Positions 29,918 to 38,593 of a DNA stretch of 64,000 nt are shown one piece after another (position 1 is the stretch's first letter; every line of letters starts with the position of its first letter). Source of the DNA: Candidatus Poribacteria bacterium. GTDB lineage: Bacteria > Poribacteria > WGA-4E > WGA-3G. The stretch is taken from positions 39,282 through 103,281 of the forward strand of contig VXMD01000041.1 in NCBI GenBank assembly GCA_009841255.1. The letters run 5' to 3'. The position numbers and the translations under genes were made by a program. Below the pieces are notes generated by a model. It searched no databases, was not told the DNA's origin, and saw nothing but the letters and a program-made list of their open reading frames with translations.

Positions 29918-29965
29918 ACTGATAGCTGAAAGGATTTTTTGTAAAAAATCCGTCCTGACTACTGA
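29918..29965. repeat. CTGATAGCTGA-type repeat with hairpin
   Basis: Contains GGATTTTTT-GTA-AAAAATCC (29933-29952) flanked by CTGATAGCTGA and CTGACTACTGATGG. It lies between two minus-strand genes of the cluster and could stop or attenuate transcription, but hairpins of the same make-up also occur elsewhere in repeats. Confidence 0.55.
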
Positions 29966-29968
29966 TGG

Positions 29969-32233
29969 CTATATTGCCCCCGTCATTTTTCTCGCAATCC
30001 AGAACACCCCAAGAAGTAGGATGAGTAGTCCCGCCCAGAGTGGGTGTGCCCAGATTCTTGTGCGATGCACAGTCGGCTCAGGCTCCGGTAAGGCTGCGAG
30101 ATAATCCAACAGACTTCGCACCTCAGAAACCGACACTAACTTGCCCTCGGTAATCTTCGCAATTTCATCCAAGACCTCAAAACGCGCCAAACGTCCCTGT
30201 TGCTCCCGGTTTAAACCCTGGACTGACAGATCGGTTTGTATCGAAGCCCCTGTTTCAGAACTACTGGCAACGAGTCGATAATTACCAAATTCTTTCGGGG
30301 TAAACGCACCCGTGAATAACCCGATCGCATCTCCCGCACCCGGTTGGAGTCGGATTGTCTGTGTTTTCCCTGACGGCGAAACCGCCTGTACAACAACCGA
30401 ACCTCTATCCAGCGGTGCGCCTAACGGATCGTTCACGTTGGCATTTAGGGTTACTACATCATCGACGTGGGGTCGGTCTGGTGAATAAAACAACCGCATC
30501 GACTCGCCTTGTGCCATCTGACGACGATACGCCATCCACCGAGCGACCTGACTCCAGAAGCGGTAATGATACTTATCCTCAACACCCTGCCGCCAACGCC
30601 AAGCACTATCCGTTCCCATAAACAACACTTTACCGGCACCGTACGTTTTGGTTACAATGAGCGGTACTCGTCCCGAAGCCGTCGCAACCTCGTCGTGCAC
30701 CGCCAAAGTCTCTGTCCCCGCTTTGGCGCGTTTGACACCCGCGTACCAGTAGAAACCCGGCAACGTGCGCCATACCTGCTGGTTGATCTCCTCCGTCTCC
30801 CCGAGACGCGTGAGTAAACTACGCTGTCCCAACTGTGTGAGTGCGAAATGTCCCTGTGTCCCCGATCCAACGCCATACGGAGTCGCCGCGTCCAAGACCA
30901 CGGGATAGAGATCCGCAAGCGAACCCGACATCAACGACGCATGCATGCCGGTCCGTCCTGGCATAAAGACGAGCCCAGAAGCCTGCGCACTGACAAGCTG
31001 CCGTAAGTCTCGTGTCTGCTCGACTGTTAACTGTTTCTCTCCGACACCGACCTCACCAAGGAACACCACGTCATAGCGGCTCAGTTCGTTCGTGGTAGGA
31101 AAACGCTTGATGTAACTACGCCCTCCACCGACCTTCGGGAGTTTGGGATGGAAGAGGAGGCATGTTAATTCGACACCCGGATCCCGTTCCAAGGCGTTAC
31201 GCAGATATCGGTACTCCCATCGTGGGTAGGATTCGACAACAAGCACTTTCAATTGTTCTTTCCGCACCGATATCGGAAACCCAGAAATCTCATTATTTTC
31301 CGGGATTAATTCCTGTGTATCTCGCGGAATACGCATCGTTAGCGTCCAATCTCCAACTGCTGGCGGCGTCCATGTTATGTTTTCTTGTGCTTGACCCATA
31401 GCGGGGACACGGATCAGTTTGCTAACCGTCGATTTTTTGTCAATATTGTTCCGCAAGCCTTTATAGGCTTGCGTCAAAATGACATTTACATCCCGGTCCT
31501 GCCCCAAAGTACTACGCACGACAAACGGAATACGCAACTGCTTGTTCACAACCGCATACGTCGGTGCATCCATACTTACCAATTCAAGATCAGGCAGCGG
31601 CACTTTACTGCCCACCCCAACAGCGAAAACGGGAATGCCTTTCATTCGAAACCGTGTCGCCGCTTCGACAGGCGAGTTGCCGATATTCCAATCACCGTCC
31701 GACAATAGCACGACGCCGCGAAGGTTTGCGTGCGTGTCCAAAACCTGCGACAAGCCAGCGTTCAAATCCGTTGCTTCCTCTGCCGGTTCCAGTTGTGAAG
31801 AGAACGGTTCAAACACTACATTGTACTGCAAGCCCACACGCGGCTTGCGTTGGTCGTTAGCATCCGATGGTTTCCAAATCTCCTCAGACATCAGCGGTTG
31901 AATCGTCTCGGCGCGGCTCTTAGGCGTGTTAGAAAGGTCTTGCGTGTCAATCACATCCCGCGTTTTCATACTGTTAGAGGTGTCCCACAGCACAGCGAGC
32001 GTGGAACGCCGATCGGGGAGTTGCGTTTGCAACCATTCGGGTTGATTCAAGGTTACAACGACCAAGCAAATCAACACAAAGCGTAGCAACTCAAGCACCG
32101 CGGTCTTTTTGCTATAACCGCTGCGATACCACGCTAGCCCGCATAATACACCCGCCGCAATTATAACAACCAAACTCAAACCTAAGAAGGTGCCGTTTGA
32201 GAAAAATTCAAGACTTCCTTGCTGTTCCTGCAT
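29969..32233 (-). CDS. Membrane-anchored VWA/glutamine-amidotransferase-like protein
   Basis: 754 residues from the ATG at 32233 (AAGGG eight bases upstream); three other in-frame ATGs lie up to 32257. Two N-terminal helices ('LGLSLVVIIAAGVLCGLAWY', 'LRFVLICLVVVTL') and one C-terminal helix ('LWAGLLILLLGVFWIA') anchor the protein. A VWA-like domain has the MIDAS sequence Asp-Thr-Ser-Asn-Ser in 'LWDTSNSMK'. It is followed by a class-I glutamine-amidotransferase-like domain ('VEQTRDLRQLVSAQASGLVFMPG', 'YGAGKVLFMGTDSAWRW'). This architecture is known from the third gene of MoxR/DUF58/VWA operons. Two palindromic repeats lie within the frame (31445, 31820). Role inferred: part of a MoxR-driven envelope complex. 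Confidence 0.75.
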   Translation of the reverse strand: MQEQQGSLEFFSNGTFLGLSLVVIIAAGVLCGLAWYRSGYSKKTAVLELLRFVLICLVVVTLNQPEWLQTQLPDRRSTLAVLWDTSNSMKTRDVIDTQDLSNTPKSRAETIQPLMSEEIWKPSDANDQRKPRVGLQYNVVFEPFSSQLEPAEEATDLNAGLSQVLDTHANLRGVVLLSDGDWNIGNSPVEAATRFRMKGIPVFAVGVGSKVPLPDLELVSMDAPTYAVVNKQLRIPFVVRSTLGQDRDVNVILTQAYKGLRNNIDKKSTVSKLIRVPAMGQAQENITWTPPAVGDWTLTMRIPRDTQELIPENNEISGFPISVRKEQLKVLVVESYPRWEYRYLRNALERDPGVELTCLLFHPKLPKVGGGRSYIKRFPTTNELSRYDVVFLGEVGVGEKQLTVEQTRDLRQLVSAQASGLVFMPGRTGMHASLMSGSLADLYPVVLDAATPYGVGSGTQGHFALTQLGQRSLLTRLGETEEINQQVWRTLPGFYWYAGVKRAKAGTETLAVHDEVATASGRVPLIVTKTYGAGKVLFMGTDSAWRWRQGVEDKYHYRFWSQVARWMAYRRQMAQGESMRLFYSPDRPHVDDVVTLNANVNDPLGAPLDRGSVVVQAVSPSGKTQTIRLQPGAGDAIGLFTGAFTPKEFGNYRLVASSSETGASIQTDLSVQGLNREQQGRLARFEVLDEIAKITEGKLVSVSEVRSLLDYLAALPEPEPTVHRTRIWAHPLWAGLLILLLGVFWIARKMTGAI
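31445..31474. repeat. GCAAGCC-type palindromic repeat inside a reading frame
   Basis: ATTGTTCCGCAAGCCTTTAT AGGCTTGCGT: perfect stem GCAAGCC/GGCTTGC with a TTTATA loop instead of CACACGC. On the minus strand it encodes 'TQAYKGLRNN' of the VWA/amidotransferase-like protein. Confidence 0.6.
31820..31853. repeat. GCAAGCC-type palindromic repeat inside a reading frame
   Basis: ATTGTACTGCAAGCCCACAC followed by GCGGCTTGCGTTGG, a full-length copy. On the minus strand it encodes 'QRKPRVGLQYN', a different reading phase from the copies in other genes. Confidence 0.65.
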
Positions 32234-32330
32234 TACCATATCCCTTACTTTAACCATCGACTCGTGCCTTTGAATATTGTATCGGAGGCGCGTAAATGGT
32301 TAAAATCAACCATCAGTCGCATTTTCGTTA

Positions 32331-34451
32331 CTATTCGCTCTGGCGCGAAGGAATAACCGTAGACGATGGAAACCGACTGTTGATGGCTTCCGACTGCTGA
32401 CTGCTACTTCTCCGACTCGGTAAACTCAACACCGACTCTACAAGAAGGGCCACTATCATTGCAATGAGAAAGATACGCCACAGTTCACTCGCTAAGGCAG
32501 ATGTGTCGCCAACATCGATATCAATCCGCCGATACGACATTCCCTCAAAGAGGGCATCCACCGTTTCGACAGGCACTGCTGCAGCACTGTCTTCAATTTG
32601 GCTACGGTTCACAGCCGTCCAATACGCGCTGTCCTGGTATACACCCGAGTGTAGCCCGCGTTGTGAGGATAAATACAGCGGCGCGTCGGAATTGTCCACA
32701 GGTGCCACTAACTCCCACTGATTTCGATCCGTCAGCACGTCAGGACCCGCGTCGCGTTGAGAAGCCACAGCCAACGCGCGACACCCTTGATCCAACGCCC
32801 GATGTAAAATCACATAAAAGATGATACCTTCGCGTTCGAGAGAGGAAAATTGTGCCGTAGGTAGCGTGCTACAGAAATATACCGCACCACGATCGGTAGC
32901 GACACGGGTGAGCAAAGGTGCATCGTCATCAAACCTCGCCAAGGGTGTCCCAGGACTTTCAAAAGATCGATATCGATAGGCGCGTAGTTCGTTGAGAGGC
33001 AAGGCGTCTCCACTCTCTACATGTGCTAGTAAATCTGTATCGCCACGCCACCATGAGATACCGAAGGAATGGCTATCAACTGCTGGCTGTCGGTTATCTG
33101 ACAAACCAGAGTCCTCTGCTGATCGCTGTCCTCTATTTCCAGGTATCTGCCAGTTCCCCCACCGTGAAGCAAAAAGTTGTTCATCTGCGTTTTGACGCGG
33201 CGGGAAGAACATAACCACGCGTCCCGTGTCAACGAATTGCGCAATCTGTTCTGCGACTACCCCGCGCGGTAGAGCGGCTTGCCAGATTAATAACCCTGTA
33301 TTTTCCCAACCAATTTCTGAGACGCGATCCACGGAGATCACATCAACCTGATGCTGAAGCCGAGGGTCTATCGGAATAGTCAATGCCTGACGGAACGCCG
33401 CGCCATTCTTTACATCATCACTCACAACAACGACTTTTCGCACCGGCGGCTCTGAAAACACAAAGAAAAACCGATTGTCTAACGGATTCGCATCACCCGG
33501 CAACCCAACCGAACCCCAACCTGAACGTAGTTTGGTATCAAGTGGGATACGGTGTCCCTGCAAAGAGGCACCCTGTCTGTCAAGCTCCACCTCAACGACA
33601 GACCGAACGTTGTTGACCTCAAATTCGATCGGAAACCCCTGCCGTGTTGTGTCACTGCGACCCTTCGACCGAACTATCACATCGAGGACAAGTTCCGCAT
33701 CGTTACCGCGTTCCCACCGTTGTACGTTTTCTACCCTTACCGACAAATTGCGTGAAGGTACATCTGCGTATGCAAGCAGGAAATGATGCACACCCTCTAA
33801 CCGAGCGAACGCCTCGCGTATCGCTTGCCAGCGTCCGCTTTCAACGTCCCAATCGTTTTCGCTCAAGTCAGAGCAGATCCATACGTCAACCCGTCCCGAC
33901 TCATTCGCATTGAGATACGCCAAAGCGGACTCAAACATACTCGGAATATCCGCACTGGTGGCACTCGATTCCGTTATCGGTAGATCCAACAGTGCCTTCG
34001 GTGAATCCACCTCCTGTAGTTGACCACTCGCACTATCAATCAGAACCAAGTGTGTCCCGTAATCCCCCTGTTCCAGCAATTCCGCGAGCTTTTGCAGTGC
34101 CGCGGATCGCTTCGACTGACCGGCTTGTAAGTCTTGCATTTCCATGCTGGCAGAGCGGTCGAGCAGTATCACGGTGGCATCCGGTTTACTCATCCCGATG
34201 CTACCGAGCCATCCACCAGATAGGGGACGACTGACGACGAAAATCAGAGCCGCGACTGCGAGCACACGCATCAACAGGATAAGGAAATGCCGAAGCCGTG
34301 CCATGCCTCTGCTCATACGCTTCGCACGCATGAGGAACATCATCGCCGCCCAAGGGATCGTGCGGTGCCGATGCTGATTGATGAGGTGGATAAGGATCGG
34401 TAACGCGATTAAAGGGAGGGCAATTAATGCCAACGGTTGCAGAAAACCCAT
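32331..34451 (-). CDS. BatA-domain VWA membrane protein
   Basis: 706 residues. The N terminus 'MGFLQPLALIALPLIALPILIHLIN' with 'HRTIPWAAMMFL' is the BatA/aerotolerance helix, followed by a second helix ('FLILLMRVLAVAALIFVV') and a VWA domain with MIDAS residues Asp-Arg-Ser-Ala-Ser in 'VILLDRSASMEM' (about residues 95-105). A last helix lies near the C terminus ('IFLIAMIVALLVESVLSL'). The final 25 residues (Ser/Gln-rich) are encoded by GCAGTCAGCAGTCGG-type repeat DNA at about 32365-32410, so the original stop was probably lost to a repeat. The start is behind the shared leader with SD AAGGAA. Works with MoxR and DUF58 next door. Confidence 0.8.
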   Translation of the reverse strand: MGFLQPLALIALPLIALPILIHLINQHRHRTIPWAAMMFLMRAKRMSRGMARLRHFLILLMRVLAVAALIFVVSRPLSGGWLGSIGMSKPDATVILLDRSASMEMQDLQAGQSKRSAALQKLAELLEQGDYGTHLVLIDSASGQLQEVDSPKALLDLPITESSATSADIPSMFESALAYLNANESGRVDVWICSDLSENDWDVESGRWQAIREAFARLEGVHHFLLAYADVPSRNLSVRVENVQRWERGNDAELVLDVIVRSKGRSDTTRQGFPIEFEVNNVRSVVEVELDRQGASLQGHRIPLDTKLRSGWGSVGLPGDANPLDNRFFFVFSEPPVRKVVVVSDDVKNGAAFRQALTIPIDPRLQHQVDVISVDRVSEIGWENTGLLIWQAALPRGVVAEQIAQFVDTGRVVMFFPPRQNADEQLFASRWGNWQIPGNRGQRSAEDSGLSDNRQPAVDSHSFGISWWRGDTDLLAHVESGDALPLNELRAYRYRSFESPGTPLARFDDDAPLLTRVATDRGAVYFCSTLPTAQFSSLEREGIIFYVILHRALDQGCRALAVASQRDAGPDVLTDRNQWELVAPVDNSDAPLYLSSQRGLHSGVYQDSAYWTAVNRSQIEDSAAAVPVETVDALFEGMSYRRIDIDVGDTSALASELWRIFLIAMIVALLVESVLSLPSRRSSSQQSEAINSRFPSSTVIPSRQSE
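32365..32410. repeat. GACTGCTGACTG-type repeat forming a protein C terminus
   Basis: CGACTGTTGATGGCTTCCGA and CTGCTGACTGCT match the intergenic repeat at 40889-40953. On the minus strand it is translated as the Ser/Gln-rich tail of the BatA protein. Confidence 0.6.
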
Positions 34452-34675
34452 ATTTTAATTATTCCTTGCGGATAGGTTTCGTTATAAAAACCTTGGAAGT
34501 TTTAGTGTTCGAGTTGAAGAAATACGCAGAAACACCCGAGCAAAGCCCCCTATTAAAAACCCCAAGCAAACCCTTCCACTTCGTTATGGACTTGCGGTTC
34601 GATTCTAAAAAGAATGTTCAGAGTACTCAAAAATCTGCCTGTAATGAAATGGAAGGCAGGGCAGAAACTTAATAC
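34452..34675. other. Intergenic region with leader and diverged 18-base repeat
   Basis: Between the DUF58 and BatA genes. It holds a shorter copy of the shared leader (34452-34480) and AAACACCCGAGCAAAGCC at 34529-34546, a diverged copy of the 18-base repeat. No gene is seen. Confidence 0.5.
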
Positions 34676-35578
34676 TTAAAATTGTCGCTTGGGGGTCCGT
34701 CCCAATAGGAATCGCGCCAATACATCGTCGTAACTTTCATTAATGAGGATGCGATGATAATCGATCTCGGTATCCTGAATGACCGTGTTCATATTTTCGA
34801 GATACATTTCAAGTGCACGCTGGTATTGTGCACCGATGACAGTCGGATCCGCCAATACAGGTTCGCCGCCCTCGAGATCAACGAAACGCATTGGACGATC
34901 GAATTCCAACGCCAACTCGCGTTGCTCCAACAGATGAAACACCGCGACATCGTGTTTACGGAATCGCAAATGCTCAAAACAGTTCCGAACGATTTCGGGT
35001 TCGATGAACAGATCGGAAAGAACAACGATGAGTGCCCTTTGCGAGACACGTTCAGCGGTTTCGTGGAGAACGTTTGCCAACCCCGTCTCACCAGCAGCTT
35101 CCATCGCGCCCAATTCATCAAGGACTGCGCTCAGATGCGTTGCACTCCGTTTCGGTGGGATCTCTTTATGGAACCCTGTGCCTGCACAATAGAGTCCGAC
35201 AGCATCACCTTGCTGTGCCGCGATATAGGCTAAAGTTCCAGCGATACGACGGGCATAGTCCAGTTTACTCGTCCCGTTATACGCGAAGTTCATGGAACCA
35301 CTGGTATCAACGACCAAACACATCCGTAAATTGGTATCAGCCTCAAACTCTTTGATGTAGTAGCGATCGTTCCGTGCGTAAGCCCGCCAATCAAGTCTTC
35401 GGGGGTCATCGCCGGGTACGTACTTCCGGTACTCCGCAAACTCAAGACTCGAACCGCGAATCGGACTCCGATGTTTGCCCGATACGCTTCCGATCATAGG
35501 CAACCGAGCGTGCAGTTGAAGCGTCGAAAGCCGTTCCAGAACCTTCTGATCAAGGTAATCGCGTTTAAGCTGCAACAT
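34676..35578 (-). CDS. DUF58 domain protein (MoxR-associated)
   Basis: 300 residues. The DUF58 signature is complete: 'GSSLEFAEYRKYVPGDDPRRLDWRAYARNDRYYIKEFEADTN' followed by the VWA-like 'MCLVVDTSGSMNF' with the MIDAS Asp-x-Ser-x-Ser (about residues 89-95). The protein has no membrane helix and is expected to be cytoplasmic, acting as an adaptor between the MoxR ATPase and membrane VWA proteins. It begins three bases after the moxR-like gene ends, with GAGGG and AAGGG just upstream of the ATG, so the two are translated from one transcript. Confidence 0.9.
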   Translation of the reverse strand: MLQLKRDYLDQKVLERLSTLQLHARLPMIGSVSGKHRSPIRGSSLEFAEYRKYVPGDDPRRLDWRAYARNDRYYIKEFEADTNLRMCLVVDTSGSMNFAYNGTSKLDYARRIAGTLAYIAAQQGDAVGLYCAGTGFHKEIPPKRSATHLSAVLDELGAMEAAGETGLANVLHETAERVSQRALIVVLSDLFIEPEIVRNCFEHLRFRKHDVAVFHLLEQRELALEFDRPMRFVDLEGGEPVLADPTVIGAQYQRALEMYLENMNTVIQDTEIDYHRILINESYDDVLARFLLGRTPKRQF

Positions 35579-35581
35579 CCC

Positions 35582-36601
35582 TTAATTTCCCTCAGACAAT
35601 TCCTCAACGAGTCGGTTGACGATGTCTTTACTGGTGATGTTCTCAGATTCGGCTGCGAAGGAGGTGATAACACGATGTGCCAGCACTGGATTCGCCACCG
35701 CAACGACATCTTCAAGTCGTGCCATGTAGCTACCGCTGAGTGCCGCCCGAGCTTTTGCACCGAGAATTAGGTATTGAACTGCCCGTGGACCGGCACCCCA
35801 AGCAACCAGAGGCTTCAGCCAGTCAGGTGCCGCGTCGCCGCTCGGACGCGTACTTCGAGCGAGATCCACGGCGAATTCGTAGATGTGCTCGGCGACCGGG
35901 ACGCGCCGCACGAGATCTTGAAACGCCCGTACCCGCTCACCCGTCAACACATGCTCCAGCGTCGGGAGAGACGCCCCAGTCGTTGTACGGGCAATCTCAA
36001 TCTCCTCAAACCGTGCCGGATAATCCACCTCAATTCTGAACATGAATCGGTCTAATTGTGCCTCCGGTAACGGGTAGGTGCCTTCCTGCTCGATCGGGTT
36101 TTGCGTCGCTAAGACAAAGAAAGGGGGATCCAGCGTGTATGTTCTACCGATGACAGTGATTTTGTATTCCTGCATCGCCTCAAGCATCGCGGCTTGCGTC
36201 TTTGAAGGGGCGCGATTAATCTCATCCGCCAAGATAAGATTCGCAAAGAGCGGACCCCTTACGAACTCGAACTCCCGTCTGCCGCCTGGAACCTCCTGGA
36301 GAATGTCAGTGCCGGTGATGTCCATCGGCATGAGATCCGGTGTGAATTGGATCCGACTGAACCGCAAAGCCATTGTCTCAGCAAACCGACTGACCAACAA
36401 CGTCTTCGCCAAGCCGGGAACACCCATCAACAGTGCGTGCCCTTGCGAAAACAGACATATCGCCAAATGTTCAATGACCTGTTCCTGACCGATGATGATC
36501 CTCGCAAGCGATGCCTTTAACTGGTCGTAAACATCTTGGAGTTCGTCAATGGCAGCAACATCGTCGGCGTGCATAGCGTCATTTACTGGGGTCGTCGTCA
36601 T
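35582..36601 (-). CDS. MoxR family AAA+ ATPase
   Basis: 339 residues. Walker A 'GVPGLAKTLLV' (about residues 60-70), Walker B 'LILADEINRAPSKTQAAMLEAM' (about 118-140), sensor 1 in 'FFVLATQNPIEQEGTYPLPEAQLDRF' and the C-terminal AAA_lid_2 ('PSGDAAPDWLKPLVAWGAGPRA') identify the MoxR group. These chaperone-like ATPases assemble or activate VWA-protein complexes in the cell envelope. SD AAGGGAA lies before ATG 36601. This is the first gene of a minus-strand run that continues through DUF58, BatA/VWA, VWA/GATase and DUF4175-like genes, and a promoter is expected in 36602-36800, where two copies of the GACAC element lie. Confidence 0.92.
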   Translation of the reverse strand: MTTTPVNDAMHADDVAAIDELQDVYDQLKASLARIIIGQEQVIEHLAICLFSQGHALLMGVPGLAKTLLVSRFAETMALRFSRIQFTPDLMPMDITGTDILQEVPGGRREFEFVRGPLFANLILADEINRAPSKTQAAMLEAMQEYKITVIGRTYTLDPPFFVLATQNPIEQEGTYPLPEAQLDRFMFRIEVDYPARFEEIEIARTTTGASLPTLEHVLTGERVRAFQDLVRRVPVAEHIYEFAVDLARSTRPSGDAAPDWLKPLVAWGAGPRAVQYLILGAKARAALSGSYMARLEDVVAVANPVLAHRVITSFAAESENITSKDIVNRLVEELSEGN

Positions 36602-37122
36602 AAAATTCCCTTTTTTTAATTACTTCGATTTAAACGTGATGTGGTCCCATTCAATTGTAGTGACGCACCTTTGCAACGGAAATGGTGCATAATTTTAGAA
36701 AGCATCAAAAAACTACCTATATGCCAACATAAAGACACAAGGAAATCCTTTACTGCAGTTTAAACCCATTTAAATCGGACTCATCTTAATTCTTAGTGAC
36801 ACACTTTTAGGGTGGAAAGGTTGCAGAATCTCAGAAAACCGCCAAAGCATCCTGCGTTTCAACCGAAAAAATCGAATATAGGGGTCCATTGAGAATTCTT
36901 CAAATACTTAAACTGACCACACCTTACCGCAGCAGGGAGCAAATTCCATGCCAGTCTGTACACCACTATATCGGCGAAATTCTTTGCGAAATTCCAGCAA
37001 GAACTGTCCAAAATAGGACATACGCTACACATAGTTGCCCAAAACAGGGCAGATTTAACCAAGGGAATCCCCTAATAGCGTTTAAAAAATATACCCATCC
37101 AGTAAATCAACGTAGCGGTTTG
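36602..37122. other. Long intergenic region with two GACAC elements
   Basis: No gene was found in these 521 bases. TAGTGACGCACCTTTGCAAC then GGAAATGGTGCATAA occurs at 36658-36692, and a diverged second copy (TTAGTGACACACTTTTAGGG...) at 36793-36827. Both resemble elements at 45081, 45212 and 49855. AT-rich stretches between them may hold the promoter of the moxR cluster. Confidence 0.5.
36658..36692 (+). repeat. GACAC/GGTGCATA element, copy A
   Basis: GTGACGCACC, about 13 bases, GGAAATGGTGCATAA. One of six related intergenic sites; orientation is away from the moxR-like gene. Confidence 0.45.
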
Positions 37123-38583
37123 CTAATGCGAAGCGACGCGCGGTATCATTTGAGGGTGGGCGTAAACGGCTGCGTCGAAACTTTTCTGCATCAGTTCCCA
37201 CTTGATAGCCTGATAATCGGCATGCTCCGAAAGATCGTTGTGTTCCCAAGGATCGTTGTCGAGGTCGTAAAGTTCGCAAAGCCTCTTCTTATGATAGGTT
37301 ACGAGCTTCCAGCGTCGATCCCGATACATCGTGGCGTGGGTCCGGTCCGGCATTGAGATTGCATCGAAAAATTCACAACGAACCCCCTCTCGATGTTCAT
37401 TCGCAGGAACATCACCGCGCAACAGGGATGCAAGAGATTTACCTTGGACGTAGTAGGGAATGTCCACGCCCAACGCATCATATAACATAGGCACAATATC
37501 GGTCAGTTCAACGAGTGCCTCGCTCTGAACGTCTTGCAAGAACTGACCAGACCACGAAATCATTAACGGCACCCGCACCGATCCTTCGTAAAAGCGACAC
37601 CCTTTAAATGCTAACCCGTGGTCGCCGAGTGCCTCTCCATGGTCGGAAGTAAAGATAACAATCGTATCTTCACGGATCCCCTCAGCATCAAGATGGTCGA
37701 GGATACGTCCGAACTCATGGTCGAGTTGTTCAACCATGGCGTAATAAGAGGCCTGCATCCGCTTGTCGTCCCATTCCGCAGGGGGTTTCGCCTGAGATTG
37801 AAAGTCGATACCGGCATCTGTCAATTTTGACTGGAAGGCAATATCGCTCTCCTGAAAGTGCGGACCGGGCAGTGTTTCCGGATCGTACCGTCGATAGTAT
37901 TCCCACGGCGCATCAAACGGAGGATGCGGGTCAAAGGGATTGATACTGAGCATCCACGGCTGATTCTCTCGGCGGTTTTTCCCGATAAATTCGATTGTTT
38001 TTTCGGTGCACCAATAGCTTTGATGAAGGTGTGGCGGGATATTGTCGAGATCGGGCGTCGGTTCTGGCACCCGTCCGCGCGCGTTTGGGTATTTTTGAGA
38101 GAGCGCCTTTCCCGCTATCAATGCTTCAGGATCATAGCCTTGTGCCCGTTGCCAATCCGCATATTCGTGTCCGAGGGCGTTCGGCTTGCCGTGGTCGTGG
38201 CTATATTGGAAATAGCGATAGCCGTCATCCACGCGCTCTTCTTGGGCATCGAAAGCACTCGCGAGATGGAGCTTACCGATCAATCCACAGTCGTAACCAT
38301 CTTGCGCCAACGCATGGGTAATCAATCGATCTTCATAATAATCCGGGAAAACCGGGTTGCCGTTGCCCGTAACGCTCACGGCTGAAGGATACATACCCGT
38401 CATAAAACTTGCACGAGAGGGTGTACAGATCGGGGATTGGCAATAGGCGTGGGTGAATGTGACCGACTGACGCATAAATTCGTCGAGTCTCGGTGTGTTG
38501 ATATGCGAATTTCCCAACGCTCCGATGGTATCGAAACGTTGCTGGTCTGTGCAGTACCATAAAATATTTGGACGTTTTTCCAT
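37123..38583 (-). CDS. Type I sulfatase
   Basis: 486 residues from ATG 38583 (AAGGAG upstream), rather than TTG 38601, which overlaps the preceding gene. The active-site motif Cys-x-Pro-Ser-Arg is present as 'CTPSRASFMTG' (Cys about residue 53), so the Cys should be converted to formylglycine. The metal site 'NILWYCTDQQR' at the N terminus and 'FTSDHGEALGDHG' (about 290) complete the alkaline-phosphatase-fold sulfatase. There is no signal peptide, so it is probably cytoplasmic, unlike many polysaccharide sulfatases. It follows the PhyH gene by 10 bases, suggesting a joint pathway removing sulfate from an organic compound or glycan. Confidence 0.88.
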   Translation of the reverse strand: MEKRPNILWYCTDQQRFDTIGALGNSHINTPRLDEFMRQSVTFTHAYCQSPICTPSRASFMTGMYPSAVSVTGNGNPVFPDYYEDRLITHALAQDGYDCGLIGKLHLASAFDAQEERVDDGYRYFQYSHDHGKPNALGHEYADWQRAQGYDPEALIAGKALSQKYPNARGRVPEPTPDLDNIPPHLHQSYWCTEKTIEFIGKNRRENQPWMLSINPFDPHPPFDAPWEYYRRYDPETLPGPHFQESDIAFQSKLTDAGIDFQSQAKPPAEWDDKRMQASYYAMVEQLDHEFGRILDHLDAEGIREDTIVIFTSDHGEALGDHGLAFKGCRFYEGSVRVPLMISWSGQFLQDVQSEALVELTDIVPMLYDALGVDIPYYVQGKSLASLLRGDVPANEHREGVRCEFFDAISMPDRTHATMYRDRRWKLVTYHKKRLCELYDLDNDPWEHNDLSEHADYQAIKWELMQKSFDAAVYAHPQMIPRVASH

Positions 38584-38593
38584 CTTTACTCCT

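Noticed and set aside
29933..29952. Hairpin considered as a Rho-independent terminator
   Set aside because: T and A runs are in the stem itself, and similar hairpins are part of a dispersed repeat, so a terminator role cannot be claimed.
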